A stretch of DNA of 64,000 nt from assembly GCA_944323735.1 (NCBI GenBank), contig CALUTO010000007.1, positions 25,788-89,787 of the forward strand. The letters are read 5' to 3'. Under the pieces are notes generated by a model. It saw only the letters and a program-made list of their open reading frames with translations, was not told the DNA's origin and searched no databases. Positions 35,646-45,673 of this stretch are shown piece after piece. The DNA is from Candidatus Gastranaerophilales bacterium. GTDB taxonomy: Bacteria > Cyanobacteriota > Vampirovibrionia > Gastranaerophilales > Gastranaerophilaceae. Made by a program: the position numbers and the translations under genes. Numbering within the stretch: the first letter of the stretch is position 1; each line of letters starts with the position of its first letter.

Positions 35646-38600
35646 ATGTTTATTAAAGAAGTAGAGATTGATAACTTCAAATCTTTTGCCAACAAAGTTA
35701 ATATACCGTTTTTAGAAGGTTTTACGACGATATCCGGACCGAACGGCTCAGGAAAGAGTAATATCATAGACAGTGTGCTTTTTGCGCTCGGTCTGTCGTC
35801 GTCACGTACATTAAGAGCCGAAAAAATATCCCAGCTTATCTCTACTCACACCAGAAGAAACGAAGCATTTGTAAAAGTGACTTTCCAGACAGACGACCCC
35901 GGCAACAAAGACCTGACAGTCGGAAGAAGAATAAAAAAAACCTCTCAGGGCTATAACAGCATATATTACTTAAACGACAAAATCGTCACCCTCTCCGATA
36001 TACATGCTCTGCTTGAAAAATATAACATTACACCAAACAGCTACAATGTTATTATGCAGGGCGATGTTACCAGTATTACCGGCTGCTCTGACGGAGAAAG
36101 AAGAAAGATTATTGATGAAATTGCGGGAGTCGCTGATTTTGACAGACGAATAGAACAGGCTTCCAGAGAACTGGAGACAGTTGAAAACAGAGTTCAAAAA
36201 TCCACGCTCATACTGACAGAAGTAGATGCAAGGCTTGAGCAGCTCTCATCAGAACGGGAAGTTGCATTAAAATACAAAAAATTAAAAGAAGAAAAAACAG
36301 GACTGGAAAGCCAGATATCAACTGTAAAATACTTTGATATCAAAAAAAATCTTGAAAGAACACATGAAAGCATACTTGATGCGGATAAGAAGAAAAAAGA
36401 AGAATCTTCTAAGCTCAAAAAACTCGAAACCCAATCTCTGCAAGTCAAAGCAAAACTGGATGAACTCTCAGATCTCGTTAAAGAAAAGGGAGAAGCTGAA
36501 CAAATTGAGGTCAAAAAGCAGGTTGAAGAAATTAAAGGGCAGATAGACAGAAAAGAATCTGCCATTACATTTGCGGACAAAAATATTCAGGATAACCTGA
36601 AAACTGTTGAAAACGCAAAAAACGGTATCCAGAAACTTACGGAAAAAAACGAAAAAATCAAAGAACAGATTGAGCAAAAAAATAATGAATTAGCCTCTCT
36701 TGAAGAACAAAAACAGGCAGAAAAAAACAAGCTCATGGAAATTTTACAGGAAGTATCGGGCTTGAGCCAGACAGCAGACCAGTATCTTGAACAGAGAAAT
36801 GCTCTCCGTAAAGAATATGAACAGACAAAAGATGAAGAAACAAAACTTATCCAGAGTCAGGCACCTTTAGAGTCCGAGCTGAGTAACCTTTTAAAAGAAC
36901 TGTCGGAAGCCAAAACAAAAGTTGAAGAACTTGAAGATTTCAAGAAAAATTTTGCGGGCAACAAAGATATATTAGAAACACAGGTTGAAGAACTCGGGAA
37001 AGAACTCGAGGATTTCAAAACCATTCAGCAGAACACCCTGTACGAATTGGACAAAACAAAAAATGAAATAAATGATTTGAACTACAATATTCAAACAGCC
37101 TATCGTAAAATCACTTCCATGGAGGCGCAAAAGCAGGCATACAACGATGTAAACTTCGGACGTGCTGTTGATACTGTTTTGAATGCAAAAATTTCAGGCG
37201 TTCATGCTACGCTTGCCCAGCTCGGACAGGTGGATAAGGAATACTCAACTGCTCTTGAAGTTGCTATGGGCGGCAGAATGGCTAACGTAGTTGTTGATGA
37301 TGATGAAGTCGCGAGAGTTGCAATTGAAATTCTCAAGAGTGCAAATGCAGGTCGTGCTACATTCTTGCCGATGAACAAGATTAATAAAGCACCCCGCTCA
37401 TTAAAACTGCCCAAAGAAAAAGGTGTGATTGATTTTGCAATAAATCTGATTGATTTCGATGATGAGTATTTGAATGTCTTTTTCCATGCACTGGGTGAAA
37501 CGCTTGTGGTTGAAGACTATAATACGGCGCGTAAACTCATCGGTCAGTACAGAATGGTTACGCTCTCGGGTGAACTTTTTGAAAAATCCGGCTCAATCAC
37601 AGGCGGTTCTGCAAAACGTACAGGTCTTAAGTTCAGCCAGACACAGGATGATGAGCTTGAAAAATATAAGGCAAGATTAAAAGAGTTTGAGAATAATTAT
37701 GCTGCACTCGAGCGAAAAAAATCCGAACTGGAAGAAAAGCTCGATAAAGTCAGAATAAATTACTCAAATACAATGACCGAGCACAACAAAGCAAAAATGG
37801 AGCTTCAAAATCTGCTGAAAAATTCAGAAGAAAATGAAAATAATATTGCGCAAAGAAAACAGTTTATTGCAGAAACCGAACCCAAAATCCAAAAACTGGA
37901 AAAAGAACTTGAAAAGCTTGAAGAAAAACATATAGAGCTTAACGACAAAACTCTTGAGCTTGATGACAAAATTAAAGAAATTGAAGCAAAAATGAGCCCC
38001 GAAGAGCTCACTAACCTGAAAAAACTTACGGAAGAATCAGAAAATATTATCAAACAGATTGAAGCAAAAATTGCGACAGGAAACAATGATATTGACGGAT
38101 TTAACCGTGAAATCGTATTTAATGACAGTATTATAGAAACACGTCATAAAGATATCGAAGGTTTGCACAAAGACAACGAAAATCTTGCACAGGATAAAAT
38201 CAGATATAAAGGTGAGATAGAAGAACTAAAACAAAAAATCACTGTTCTTGATGAAAAGTTAAAAGAATTGAGCTCAAAACTTGCTGAAATTCAGGCAGAA
38301 CGGGATAAAGTCAATGAAGAATTTTTGAATATTGAAAAAGATAAAAATGTCATACAGCTCAATATTGAAAAAATTGCCGAGCAGATAGAAGCTTTCAAAT
38401 CAAGGCGGAGAGAACTGGAACCGCAGCTTGAAGACATCAGAACAGAACTTAAAGAAGCCGGTATTGATATAGAAAAACTCCAGCCGTCGGATATTTCGGT
38501 TGATGAAATTACTGCAAAAATACAGAGACTCCAGCGAAGAATGGAAGAGATGGAGCCTGTTAACATGCGTGCAATTGAGGCATTTGACGAAGTGTCAGTC

Positions 38601-39143
38601 CGCCAGCAGGAGTTAAAAACAAAAATTGAAACACTCTCAACAGAGCGTGAACAGATTCTTGCAAGAATGAAAGGGTATGAGGATTTGAAAAAAGAAACCT
38701 TCCTCACTACCTACAACAATATAAACGACAACTTTAAAGAAATTTTCCATACGCTCTCGGAAGGCGAGGGGACACTTGTTCTGGACAATCCTGATTCTCC
38801 TTTTGAAGGCGGTATGACGATTGAAGCAAAACCCAGAGACAAAGAAAAACAAAGATTGAACCTTATGTCAGGTGGTGAAAAATCATTGACGGCACTTGCT
38901 TTTGTATTTGCCATCCAGAAATACATGCCGGCACCATTTTATGCGTTTGACGAAGTTGATGCAAACCTTGACGGTATCAATGTGGAAAAACTTGCAGAAA
39001 TGGTTAAAAATCAGGCAAAAAATACGCAGTTTGTAGTAGTTAGTCACAGGAAACCTATGATAGAATCAGCTAATAGGACAATCGGCGTTACACAAAAAGA
39101 AAAAGGAATTACACGTGTCACCGGTGTAAAATTAAGGGACTAG
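35646..39143 (+). CDS. smc: Chromosome segregation protein SMC
   Basis: Condensin ATPase, 1165 residues. Head: Walker A GPNGSGKSNIIDSVLFALG near residue 33, and a C-terminal signature LMSGGEKSLTALAFVFAIQ with Walker B PFYAFDEVDANLDG. Two long coiled-coil arms (about 170-500 and 660-1000) flank a hinge (about 500-650) with GVHATLAQLGQVDKEYSTAL and ATFLPMNKI. All ATP-site residues are present. scpA follows by 1 base, giving the SMC-ScpA pair; scpB is not in this window. Confidence 0.97.
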   Translation: MFIKEVEIDNFKSFANKVNIPFLEGFTTISGPNGSGKSNIIDSVLFALGLSSSRTLRAEKISQLISTHTRRNEAFVKVTFQTDDPGNKDLTVGRRIKKTSQGYNSIYYLNDKIVTLSDIHALLEKYNITPNSYNVIMQGDVTSITGCSDGERRKIIDEIAGVADFDRRIEQASRELETVENRVQKSTLILTEVDARLEQLSSEREVALKYKKLKEEKTGLESQISTVKYFDIKKNLERTHESILDADKKKKEESSKLKKLETQSLQVKAKLDELSDLVKEKGEAEQIEVKKQVEEIKGQIDRKESAITFADKNIQDNLKTVENAKNGIQKLTEKNEKIKEQIEQKNNELASLEEQKQAEKNKLMEILQEVSGLSQTADQYLEQRNALRKEYEQTKDEETKLIQSQAPLESELSNLLKELSEAKTKVEELEDFKKNFAGNKDILETQVEELGKELEDFKTIQQNTLYELDKTKNEINDLNYNIQTAYRKITSMEAQKQAYNDVNFGRAVDTVLNAKISGVHATLAQLGQVDKEYSTALEVAMGGRMANVVVDDDEVARVAIEILKSANAGRATFLPMNKINKAPRSLKLPKEKGVIDFAINLIDFDDEYLNVFFHALGETLVVEDYNTARKLIGQYRMVTLSGELFEKSGSITGGSAKRTGLKFSQTQDDELEKYKARLKEFENNYAALERKKSELEEKLDKVRINYSNTMTEHNKAKMELQNLLKNSEENENNIAQRKQFIAETEPKIQKLEKELEKLEEKHIELNDKTLELDDKIKEIEAKMSPEELTNLKKLTEESENIIKQIEAKIATGNNDIDGFNREIVFNDSIIETRHKDIEGLHKDNENLAQDKIRYKGEIEELKQKITVLDEKLKELSSKLAEIQAERDKVNEEFLNIEKDKNVIQLNIEKIAEQIEAFKSRRRELEPQLEDIRTELKEAGIDIEKLQPSDISVDEITAKIQRLQRRMEEMEPVNMRAIEAFDEVSVRQQELKTKIETLSTEREQILARMKGYEDLKKETFLTTYNNINDNFKEIFHTLSEGEGTLVLDNPDSPFEGGMTIEAKPRDKEKQRLNLMSGGEKSLTALAFVFAIQKYMPAPFYAFDEVDANLDGINVEKLAEMVKNQAKNTQFVVVSHRKPMIESANRTIGVTQKEKGITRVTGVKLRD

Positions 39144-39144
39144 T

Positions 39145-40020
39145 ATGACAGAAACAGCCGAAAATCACGCACAAAGCTTTTATACAGAGTCAGCCGCAAC
39201 TGCTTCAAGTCTTGACGATATGGAGATGATTTCAACTAACACAGAAGATCTTGAACAGGAAGTTTACGAACAGGCTGACGGAATTGCCATTCTTGTTCAG
39301 ATGGCAAAGTCCGGAAAGATTGACCCCTGGAATGTAGATATTGTCGATATTACCGACAAATATCTCGCTCATTTGTTCCAGCTCAAATCACAGAATCTGA
39401 GACTTACAGGCAGAACACTGCTTTTTGCGGCAATACTTTTGCGGCTAAAATCAAACGTCCTTGAAGGCATAGATGCTTCACAGTTTGAGGATACACCGCA
39501 GGATGAGCTGGACTATACTGATGATGACTGGGATGATATGATGGCGGCTGATTCTGAAATCAGCACAAATAATGTCATTTCGCTTGATGAAGTGCTTCAA
39601 AGGAGAACCAGCGTTCGTCTTAACAGAAGCCGTATGGTCAATTTGAAAGACCTGATTAAGCAATTGCAATTTTATGAAGAACTGGACAGAAAACAGGCTC
39701 TTAAAAATGCACATGAACGTGCAAAAAGAAGAGTTCGTTCTTATGCAAGGCTGACTCCTGATGATATTGTGAATCTTGCGCATGATGAGTATATCGAAAA
39801 AAGTGTGGATGTGTTAAGAGAAAATCTGGAAAGAATTTTTGCGACGGAAGAAAAAGTTGAACTGAAAACTTTGACGCTACTTGGAATGGATAAGATTTCA
39901 GCATATATTGCCCTGTTATTCCTTTCTGCCGAGAGTGATATTGATCTGGTGCAGGAGGAGTTTTACGGAGATTTGTACGTAGTTCCTTATCATCCGCACC
40001 AGCAGCAGGAAACAGCATAA
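39145..40020 (+). CDS. scpA: Segregation and condensation protein ScpA
   Basis: Kleisin bridging the SMC heads. After a polar ~45-residue N-terminal extension the kleisin core reads VQMAKSGKIDPWNVDIVDIT, DKYLAHLFQL, and AAILLRLKSNVLEG. The middle is acidic (DYTDDDWDDMMAADSE) and the C-terminal winged-helix region ends LLFLSAESDIDLVQEEFYGD. 291 residues. Position 1 base after smc supports a joint transcript. Confidence 0.93.
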   Translation: MTETAENHAQSFYTESAATASSLDDMEMISTNTEDLEQEVYEQADGIAILVQMAKSGKIDPWNVDIVDITDKYLAHLFQLKSQNLRLTGRTLLFAAILLRLKSNVLEGIDASQFEDTPQDELDYTDDDWDDMMAADSEISTNNVISLDEVLQRRTSVRLNRSRMVNLKDLIKQLQFYEELDRKQALKNAHERAKRRVRSYARLTPDDIVNLAHDEYIEKSVDVLRENLERIFATEEKVELKTLTLLGMDKISAYIALLFLSAESDIDLVQEEFYGDLYVVPYHPHQQQETA

Positions 40021-40122
40021 CATATTAAGTTTAGTAAAAAATTTGTACTCAAACTAACAAAAAAAATTATTTATGGTATTTTGAATACACATATTGCACG
40101 GTCATAAGATAAGGAGTATATT

Positions 40123-40569
40123 ATGCAAATACCACCGGTAATTACAGCTACTACAAATTCACAAACACAGCAGACTGCTAATACAATCTCTCCCAAAAAG
40201 AAAAAATCCGACTTTTATGTTTCTGATATTGTAAACTTTACCAAAAAGCCTGTATCTCATCAGGTTGGTATCGGCATAATTACTTTAGGAACAGCAATTA
40301 TAGGTTTTCGTTCGGCCAAAAGTTTTATATCAAAAACCGCATATGCTTTGTTAAACGGAGCTCTCGGTTTTGCAGCAGGTATAACTCTCACAAATGCAGC
40401 TGATAAATTATGGAAAGATAAGAAGGCAGCAAAAGCAGAAAAAACTGAACAAAAAGCAGCTACTGCCAGCCAGAGTGCAGAGAAAAAACAGGAAGTAAAA
40501 CCCGAAGAAAAACCGGCAGATACTGCCAAAACAGAAAAAGATGATGACAAAGACAACGACAAAGACTAA
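40123..40569 (+). CDS. Unknown protein with hydrophobic centre and Lys/Glu/Asp-rich tail
   Basis: 148 residues, not recognised. Residues 1-25 are Thr/Gln/Asn-rich, about 45-100 contain two small-residue-rich hydrophobic stretches (GIGIITLGTAIIGF and YALLNGALGFAAGITL) that may be a membrane hairpin, and the last ~45 residues are low-complexity charged (KAEKTEQKAATASQ, DDDKDNDKD). AAGGAG gives a good ribosome-binding site. It follows scpA by about 100 bases and ends just before a terminator, so it may be its own unit. Confidence 0.65.
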   Translation: MQIPPVITATTNSQTQQTANTISPKKKKSDFYVSDIVNFTKKPVSHQVGIGIITLGTAIIGFRSAKSFISKTAYALLNGALGFAAGITLTNAADKLWKDKKAAKAEKTEQKAATASQSAEKKQEVKPEEKPADTAKTEKDDDKDNDKD

Positions 40570-40594
40570 TAACATAAAAAACCATAAAATTCCA

Positions 40595-40623
40595 AAGCTC
40601 TCTGTTACTTAAACAGAGAGCTT
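40595..40623 (+). terminator. Rho-independent terminator
   Basis: AAGCTCTCTGTT - ACTTA - AACAGAGAGCTT followed by TTT: a 12-bp stem with a T-run after the unknown gene at 40123. It also insulates the HEPN-MNT pair, whose -10 (TATAAT, 40633-40638) begins 10 bases later. Confidence 0.85.
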
Positions 40624-40655
40624 TTTGTATGTTATAATCAAGAAAAGAGGTATCT

Positions 40656-41075
40656 ATGAAAAAATCCGAACTTGATTTAACATTACTGAAAAAAAGTTTT
40701 GAAACCCTCAAAGAGTGTTACAAAGATTACAATCTGCAGGAGGATGCAAAACTCAAAGGTTATATAAAAGATTCTTGTATTCAGCGTTTCGGGTATACGT
40801 ATGAATCCGCAAAAAAAATTATGAATAAATTTTTGAAAAAAGAGTATGACAAAACAGAAAAAGACCTCTCAGTGAACAATATTTTCAGAGAAATGTATGG
40901 TCTAGGACTTATAAAAAGTTTTGAAAACTGGGCAGATTACAGAGAAAAAAGAAATCTTACCTCTCATGAATACAGCGAGAAAATGACGTTTCCGATACTT
41001 GACATAATCCCTGAATTTATCAAGGATACAGAATTTTTAATAAACAGTCTGGATGGAATTTTGACAGATGATTAA
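40656..41075 (+). CDS. HEPN-domain toxin (HI0074/HepT family)
   Basis: 139-residue all-helical protein with the HEPN motif R-x4-H-x-Y at R99-H104-Y106 (RNLTSHEY). In characterised HepT toxins R and H form an RNase site and the Tyr is modified by the partner nucleotidyltransferase. The next gene encodes exactly such a partner and overlaps it by 8 bases, so this is a type VII-like HEPN-MNT module. AAGAGG precedes the ATG. It has its own -10 box (40633-40638) and upstream terminator. Confidence 0.88.
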   Translation: MKKSELDLTLLKKSFETLKECYKDYNLQEDAKLKGYIKDSCIQRFGYTYESAKKIMNKFLKKEYDKTEKDLSVNNIFREMYGLGLIKSFENWADYREKRNLTSHEYSEKMTFPILDIIPEFIKDTEFLINSLDGILTDD

Positions 41076-41361
41076 AGGTGTTACGGAAAACGAAGAAAAA
41101 ATTATAAAAGAAATATTAAAAGATTATCCTTATACTTTTTACTATTATGGCTCGAGGGTTAAGGGTGATTTTACAAAATCCTCTGACCTTGATATCCTTG
41201 CTGAGTCGGCAGAAGATATAAAAGCGGGGATAATAGAAGAAGTTGAAATGAAATTCAACGAGAGCAGAATCCCGTATGTTGTAAAAATAAGCGACAAAGC
41301 TAAAATAGAGAATTATTTTTACGAACTAATCAAACCGTCTCTTGTTAAAATCGAGTTGTAA
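41068..41361 (+). CDS. MNT-type minimal nucleotidyltransferase antitoxin
   Basis: 97 residues. The motif G-S-x10-D-x-D is exact: GSRVKGDFTKSSDLD at residues 28-42, giving G28, S29, D40 and D42. In the HEPN-MNT family this enzyme neutralises the toxin by attaching nucleotides to its Tyr. It overlaps the toxin by 8 bases and is followed at once by a strong terminator, so the two genes form a closed module. Confidence 0.88.
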   Translation: MIKGVTENEEKIIKEILKDYPYTFYYYGSRVKGDFTKSSDLDILAESAEDIKAGIIEEVEMKFNESRIPYVVKISDKAKIENYFYELIKPSLVKIEL

Positions 41362-41387
41362 AAAATCCGGCACTTAGCCGGATTTTT
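41361..41387. terminator. Bidirectional terminator between the MNT gene and secA
   Basis: AAAAATCCGGC - ACTTA - GCCGGATTTTT, an 11-bp perfect stem with T-runs on both strands, located between convergent genes. Confidence 0.9.
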
Positions 41388-41389
41388 AA

Positions 41390-44185
41390 TTAATTTTTAT
41401 TCTGTCCACAGCAGTGTTTGTATTTTTTGCCGCTGCCGCAAGGACACGGGTCATTTCTTCCGACTTTTTCACTTGACGGAATAAAGCTTTCATCCTCTTC
41501 TACCGGCTGGAAAGCTTTTGCAGCCTTAGAGAGTGCCGTATCTATTTCATTTTCATCCCTGCGTTCTACTATCTGTACACCAAAGCGTGTTCTGAAAAGA
41601 TATTTAACTGTTTCTGACTGGATTTCAAAAATCATGTTGTTGAACAGGTCATAGGCTTCTTTTTTGTATTCAATAAGCGGGTCTTTCTGTCCGTATGCCC
41701 TCAATCCGATACCGTCTCTGAGCATATCAATGTTGTGTAAGTGGTCAATCCATTTATTGTCCACAACCCTTAACAGAATATCTTTTTCAATATTTCTCAT
41801 AACATTGTGCGCTGCAAACGGTTCTTCTTTCAGATAATTTTCATCATACTGTGAAGCAATGTTATTATAAAACTCGATTGTTTTTTCTTCATGGTCTCTG
41901 TATGCCTGTATAGCTTCGTCTTTGAGCTTGTTGTACATGCTGTCATACCCGAGTCCCTGAATATTTTTTACTTCAAGATATCCAAGCTGAGGAATAAGCG
42001 AGTGCAGCTCTTTTATCAATCCCTGCATATCTTCGTAGATGTATTCCTGCGGATTCATACCGGGAGATATGTAACTTTTTATGAGCCTGTCAATTTCTCT
42101 TTCTATCATATAAAGAATATCAGGATAAATATTTTCACCTTTTAAGACCTTACGTCTCTGGTTGTAGAGTTTTTCACGCTGGATATTCATAACATCATCG
42201 TATTCAAGCACGCTTTTTCTTATATCAAAGTGATAAGTTTCAACTTTTCTCTGCGCTGCTTGTATTTGACGTGTAATCAAAGGAGACTCAATTCTCATAT
42301 CCTCTTCTGTATTTAATGTGTCCATAAGGCTTATAATTTTTTGCCCGCCGAATATTCTCATCAAATCGTCCTCAAGTGATAAGAAAAATCTTGTTGAACC
42401 CGGGTCGCCCTGTCTTGCTGCACGGCCTCTTAGCTGGTTGTCGATACGTCTGGATTCATGTCTTTCCGTGCCAACAACATGCAAACCGCCGGCTTCTACA
42501 ACCTTTTGATGTTCTTTTTCTGTTATTGCTCTGGCCTCTTTAAGAGCAGCTTCTTTTTTGTAGTCATAGTCAGGTGTATTTTCCGGTGTTATATTTCTTT
42601 TTTCAAGTTCTTCTTTTGCAAGGTATTCAGGATTACCGCCAAGAAGAATGTCAGTACCACGTCCTGCCATGTTTGTTGCTATTGTAACAGCACCGGAACG
42701 TCCTGCCTGTGCAATAATATAAGCTTCTTTTTCATGGTGTTTTGCGTTTAAAACATTGTGTTTTATGCCGCGTTTTGTGAGCAGCGATGATATATATTCG
42801 GATTTATCGATACTAATTGTACCTACAAGAACCGGTCTGCCCTTTTCGTGCATTTCAATAATTTCATTCACAACCGCCAGATATTTCTGTTTTTGTGATT
42901 TATAAATGACATCGGGCATGTCAATTCTTATATCTTTTTTGTTGGTAGGAATTGTTGTTACTTCAAGGTTATATATTTTGCCGAATTCAGCTTCTTCTGT
43001 CATCGCAGTACCGGTCATACCTGACAGTTTCGGGTAAAGCCGAAACAAATTCTGGAAGGTGATACTCGCAAGAGTCTGGGTTTCATCCTGAATTTTTACA
43101 TTTTCTTTTGCTTCAACTGCCTGATGAAGCCCGTCAGACCAACGTCTGCCCTCCATTAATCTGCCTGTAAATTCATCTACAATAACAACTTCACCGTCTT
43201 TTACAACATAATCAGTATCTTTTTGATAAAGTTCTTTTGCTTTTAGTGCCTGCAAAAGATGGTGGGCATACTGGTTTTCAACATCAAATAAATCCTCGAT
43301 ACCGAGAAGCTCTTCGGCTTTGTCTATACCTTCTTCTGTCAGTATAACATTTTTATTCTTCTCATCGACTTCATAATGTTTAACTTTTTCCATTTGAGGA
43401 GCGACCTGAGCCATTACTCTGTAGAGTTCTGCTGACTGTTCCAGACGTCCGCTTATGATAAGAGGGGTTCTGGCTTCGTCTATTAAAATACTGTCAACTT
43501 CGTCTATAATAGCGTAATTGTACGGTCTTTGTACAAGCTGTTCCATACTGCCTGCCATATTGTCTCTTAGATAGTCAAAACCGAATTCATTGTTTGTTCC
43601 GTAGGTAATATCACAGGCATATGCCGCTTTTTTGCGTTCAAATTCAAACTCATCTCTTGAGTTTGAGAGAATAACACCGACAGTCAATCCGAGGAATCTG
43701 AAGATTTTTCCCATCCATTCACTGTCACGTTTGGCCAGATAGTCGTTTACGGTGATGATATGTACGCCTTTACCTGTCAATGCATTTAAGTATGCAGGTA
43801 GAGTAGCAACAAGAGTTTTACCTTCACCTGTTCTCATTTCGGCAATATGACCGTTATGCAGAAAATATCCGCCAATGAGCTGAACGTCAAAATGACGCAT
43901 GTTCAAAACTCTTTTACCTGCTTCTCTGACTACGGCAAAAGCTTCAGGAAGGATTTTGTCCAGTGCTGCTTTTTCCAGTGCCCTGTCTTTTTTAAAGTCA
44001 GAAGAAAATTCTCTATTTTTCAAAATTTCTTTAAATTCATCTGTCTTTGCACGCAGTTCATCATCAGAAAGAGCTGCCATCTCGGGTTCTAATGCATTTA
44101 TATGGTCAACAATAGGTTTTACCTTATTAACTTTCTTTTCATTAGGATTGCCTAAAAGTGACAGTAACATATCAGTAATATTCAT
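41390..44185 (-). CDS. secA: Preprotein translocase ATPase SecA
   Basis: Motor of the Sec pathway, 931 residues. Q-motif and Walker A in MRTGEGKTLVATLPAYLNAL, DEVDSILIDEARTPLIISG (DEAD-like Walker B), a second ATPase domain with ATNMAGRGTDILLGGN and GLHVVGTERHESRRIDNQLR, and a C-terminal SEC-C zinc tail CPCGSGKKYKHCC. All key residues are intact. Works with SecDF encoded at 12.6-14.9 kb. Confidence 0.97.
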   Translation of the reverse strand: MNITDMLLSLLGNPNEKKVNKVKPIVDHINALEPEMAALSDDELRAKTDEFKEILKNREFSSDFKKDRALEKAALDKILPEAFAVVREAGKRVLNMRHFDVQLIGGYFLHNGHIAEMRTGEGKTLVATLPAYLNALTGKGVHIITVNDYLAKRDSEWMGKIFRFLGLTVGVILSNSRDEFEFERKKAAYACDITYGTNNEFGFDYLRDNMAGSMEQLVQRPYNYAIIDEVDSILIDEARTPLIISGRLEQSAELYRVMAQVAPQMEKVKHYEVDEKNKNVILTEEGIDKAEELLGIEDLFDVENQYAHHLLQALKAKELYQKDTDYVVKDGEVVIVDEFTGRLMEGRRWSDGLHQAVEAKENVKIQDETQTLASITFQNLFRLYPKLSGMTGTAMTEEAEFGKIYNLEVTTIPTNKKDIRIDMPDVIYKSQKQKYLAVVNEIIEMHEKGRPVLVGTISIDKSEYISSLLTKRGIKHNVLNAKHHEKEAYIIAQAGRSGAVTIATNMAGRGTDILLGGNPEYLAKEELEKRNITPENTPDYDYKKEAALKEARAITEKEHQKVVEAGGLHVVGTERHESRRIDNQLRGRAARQGDPGSTRFFLSLEDDLMRIFGGQKIISLMDTLNTEEDMRIESPLITRQIQAAQRKVETYHFDIRKSVLEYDDVMNIQREKLYNQRRKVLKGENIYPDILYMIEREIDRLIKSYISPGMNPQEYIYEDMQGLIKELHSLIPQLGYLEVKNIQGLGYDSMYNKLKDEAIQAYRDHEEKTIEFYNNIASQYDENYLKEEPFAAHNVMRNIEKDILLRVVDNKWIDHLHNIDMLRDGIGLRAYGQKDPLIEYKKEAYDLFNNMIFEIQSETVKYLFRTRFGVQIVERRDENEIDTALSKAAKAFQPVEEDESFIPSSEKVGRNDPCPCGSGKKYKHCCGQNKN

Positions 44186-44270
44186 TATAATTCCTCAAGT
44201 CTAAAGTGTTTATTCAACTATGATTTTACCACGCACATAATAAAAATGGAAATTAAACGTTTGTATATAA

Positions 44271-44308
44271 AAAGAACGCCGGAATTTTTTAATTTCCGGA
44301 CGTTCTTT
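44271..44308 (-). terminator. Terminator of ctpA
   Basis: On the minus strand AAAGAACG / CGTTCTTT plus CCGGAA / TTCCGG form a 14-bp stem with a single-base bulge, followed by a T-run. Lies 22 bases after the ctpA stop. Confidence 0.8.
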
Positions 44309-44330
44309 GTTAATCCTCAACTTTTTTTCT

Positions 44331-45557
44331 TTATTTTTTCGCTGTTTTTGTTTCGTTTTGAACCATTTGCAAAAGCAGCTCGTTTGCTTTTTTCAGCTGT
44401 ACATCATCTTTGTTCTTTATATTTTCATCCGTCAGTTCAACTGTAACATCCGGAGCAATGCCTTTTTTGTTGATATCAGTACCGTTTGGTGTTAAATATT
44501 TTTGGATAGTGATATTAGCACCGCTGCCGCCGAGAAGTTTGTTAACTTCTTGTACAAGCCCTTTTCCGAAAGAATTTTCACCCACAATCAATGCACGTTT
44601 GTTATCCTTCATTGCACCTGCAAAAATTTCACTGGCAGATGCACTGCCTTTGTTTATAAGTACAACAACGGGTTTATCCGTTATATAGCTTCTGGTTGCT
44701 TTTGTTGTTTCTTTGTAACCGTCTCTGTCAACGGTGCTTACAATGATTCCGCCGTTAAGAAACATATCAGAGATGATGATTGCATTGCTGAGCAATCCGC
44801 CGGGATTTGACCTGAGGTCTATAATATAGCCTTTTTTGTCTTCATATTGTTTTATTGCCGCTTCAAACTCTCCTGCTGCATTCTTGCTGATGAAAGAGCT
44901 GAGTCTTATATATCCTAAGCTGTCATCTATTTTTGCCATTGTAGGTGTTTTAGTTGAAACTGATTTCAGCTCAATTTCAGCACGCTGAATTTTATAAATT
45001 TTGTTTTCCTGATTTTTTCTCTTAATTAAAAGAGTAACATAGGTGCCTTCTTCACCTCTAATCTGGTCTGCGGCTTTGTCTATAGTGATACCTTTAGTTG
45101 ATTTTCCGTCGATTTCGAGTATCTCATCTTCTGATTGCAAACCTGCTTTTTCTCCCGGTGTGTCTTCAATCGGGGCAATAATAATAAGCTTGCCTTCTCT
45201 TAGTCCTATTTGTACACCGATACCTTTTAGTGAGCCTTTTATAGAGCTGGTTTCTTCTTCAAAATCTTTCGGGTTAAGGAATTTTGTGTAAGGGTCATTG
45301 AGGCTGGTCAGCATGGTATCTATTGCAACATACGCATCTTCATCGGTTTTGATAACTTTGTCGTATTTGTTTTTCCAGCGTTTCCAGTCCTGTTCATTGT
45401 TTGTATGGTCAACGTATTTTGTATTAACAAGTTTCCAGACCTGATCATATAGCTGCTGGGGACTGTATGCAAAGACAGTATTTGAAATAACCGCAGCTAT
45501 AGCAATACTAAGTACAGGCAGCCATATAAATTCATACTTTTTAAATTTATCTTTCAA
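44331..45557 (-). CDS. Carboxy-terminal processing protease (CtpA/S41 family)
   Basis: Periplasmic serine protease with a Ser-Lys dyad. The N-terminus (WLPVLSIAIAAVISNTVFA, about residues 14-32) is a signal or anchor. A PDZ domain follows (GIGVQIGLREGKLIIIAPIE, AGLQSEDEILEIDGKST), then the S41 core with DLRSNPGGLLSNAI, catalytic Ser in NKGSASASEIFAGAMKD and Lys in ENSFGKGLVQ. 408 residues, like cyanobacterial CtpA. It may process precursors or wall-associated proteins; the substrate is unknown. Confidence 0.93.
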   Translation of the reverse strand: MKDKFKKYEFIWLPVLSIAIAAVISNTVFAYSPQQLYDQVWKLVNTKYVDHTNNEQDWKRWKNKYDKVIKTDEDAYVAIDTMLTSLNDPYTKFLNPKDFEEETSSIKGSLKGIGVQIGLREGKLIIIAPIEDTPGEKAGLQSEDEILEIDGKSTKGITIDKAADQIRGEEGTYVTLLIKRKNQENKIYKIQRAEIELKSVSTKTPTMAKIDDSLGYIRLSSFISKNAAGEFEAAIKQYEDKKGYIIDLRSNPGGLLSNAIIISDMFLNGGIIVSTVDRDGYKETTKATRSYITDKPVVVLINKGSASASEIFAGAMKDNKRALIVGENSFGKGLVQEVNKLLGGSGANITIQKYLTPNGTDINKKGIAPDVTVELTDENIKNKDDVQLKKANELLLQMVQNETKTAKK

Positions 45558-45673
45558 AATCTTATCCTCTTTTTGTTTACATCCTAAAATTTAATAACAT
45601 AATAGCACAAATAAAGCAGTTAAATTTAACCTTACCTTATTCTTATGACGCATTATAAGCAGAAATGTTTCTT

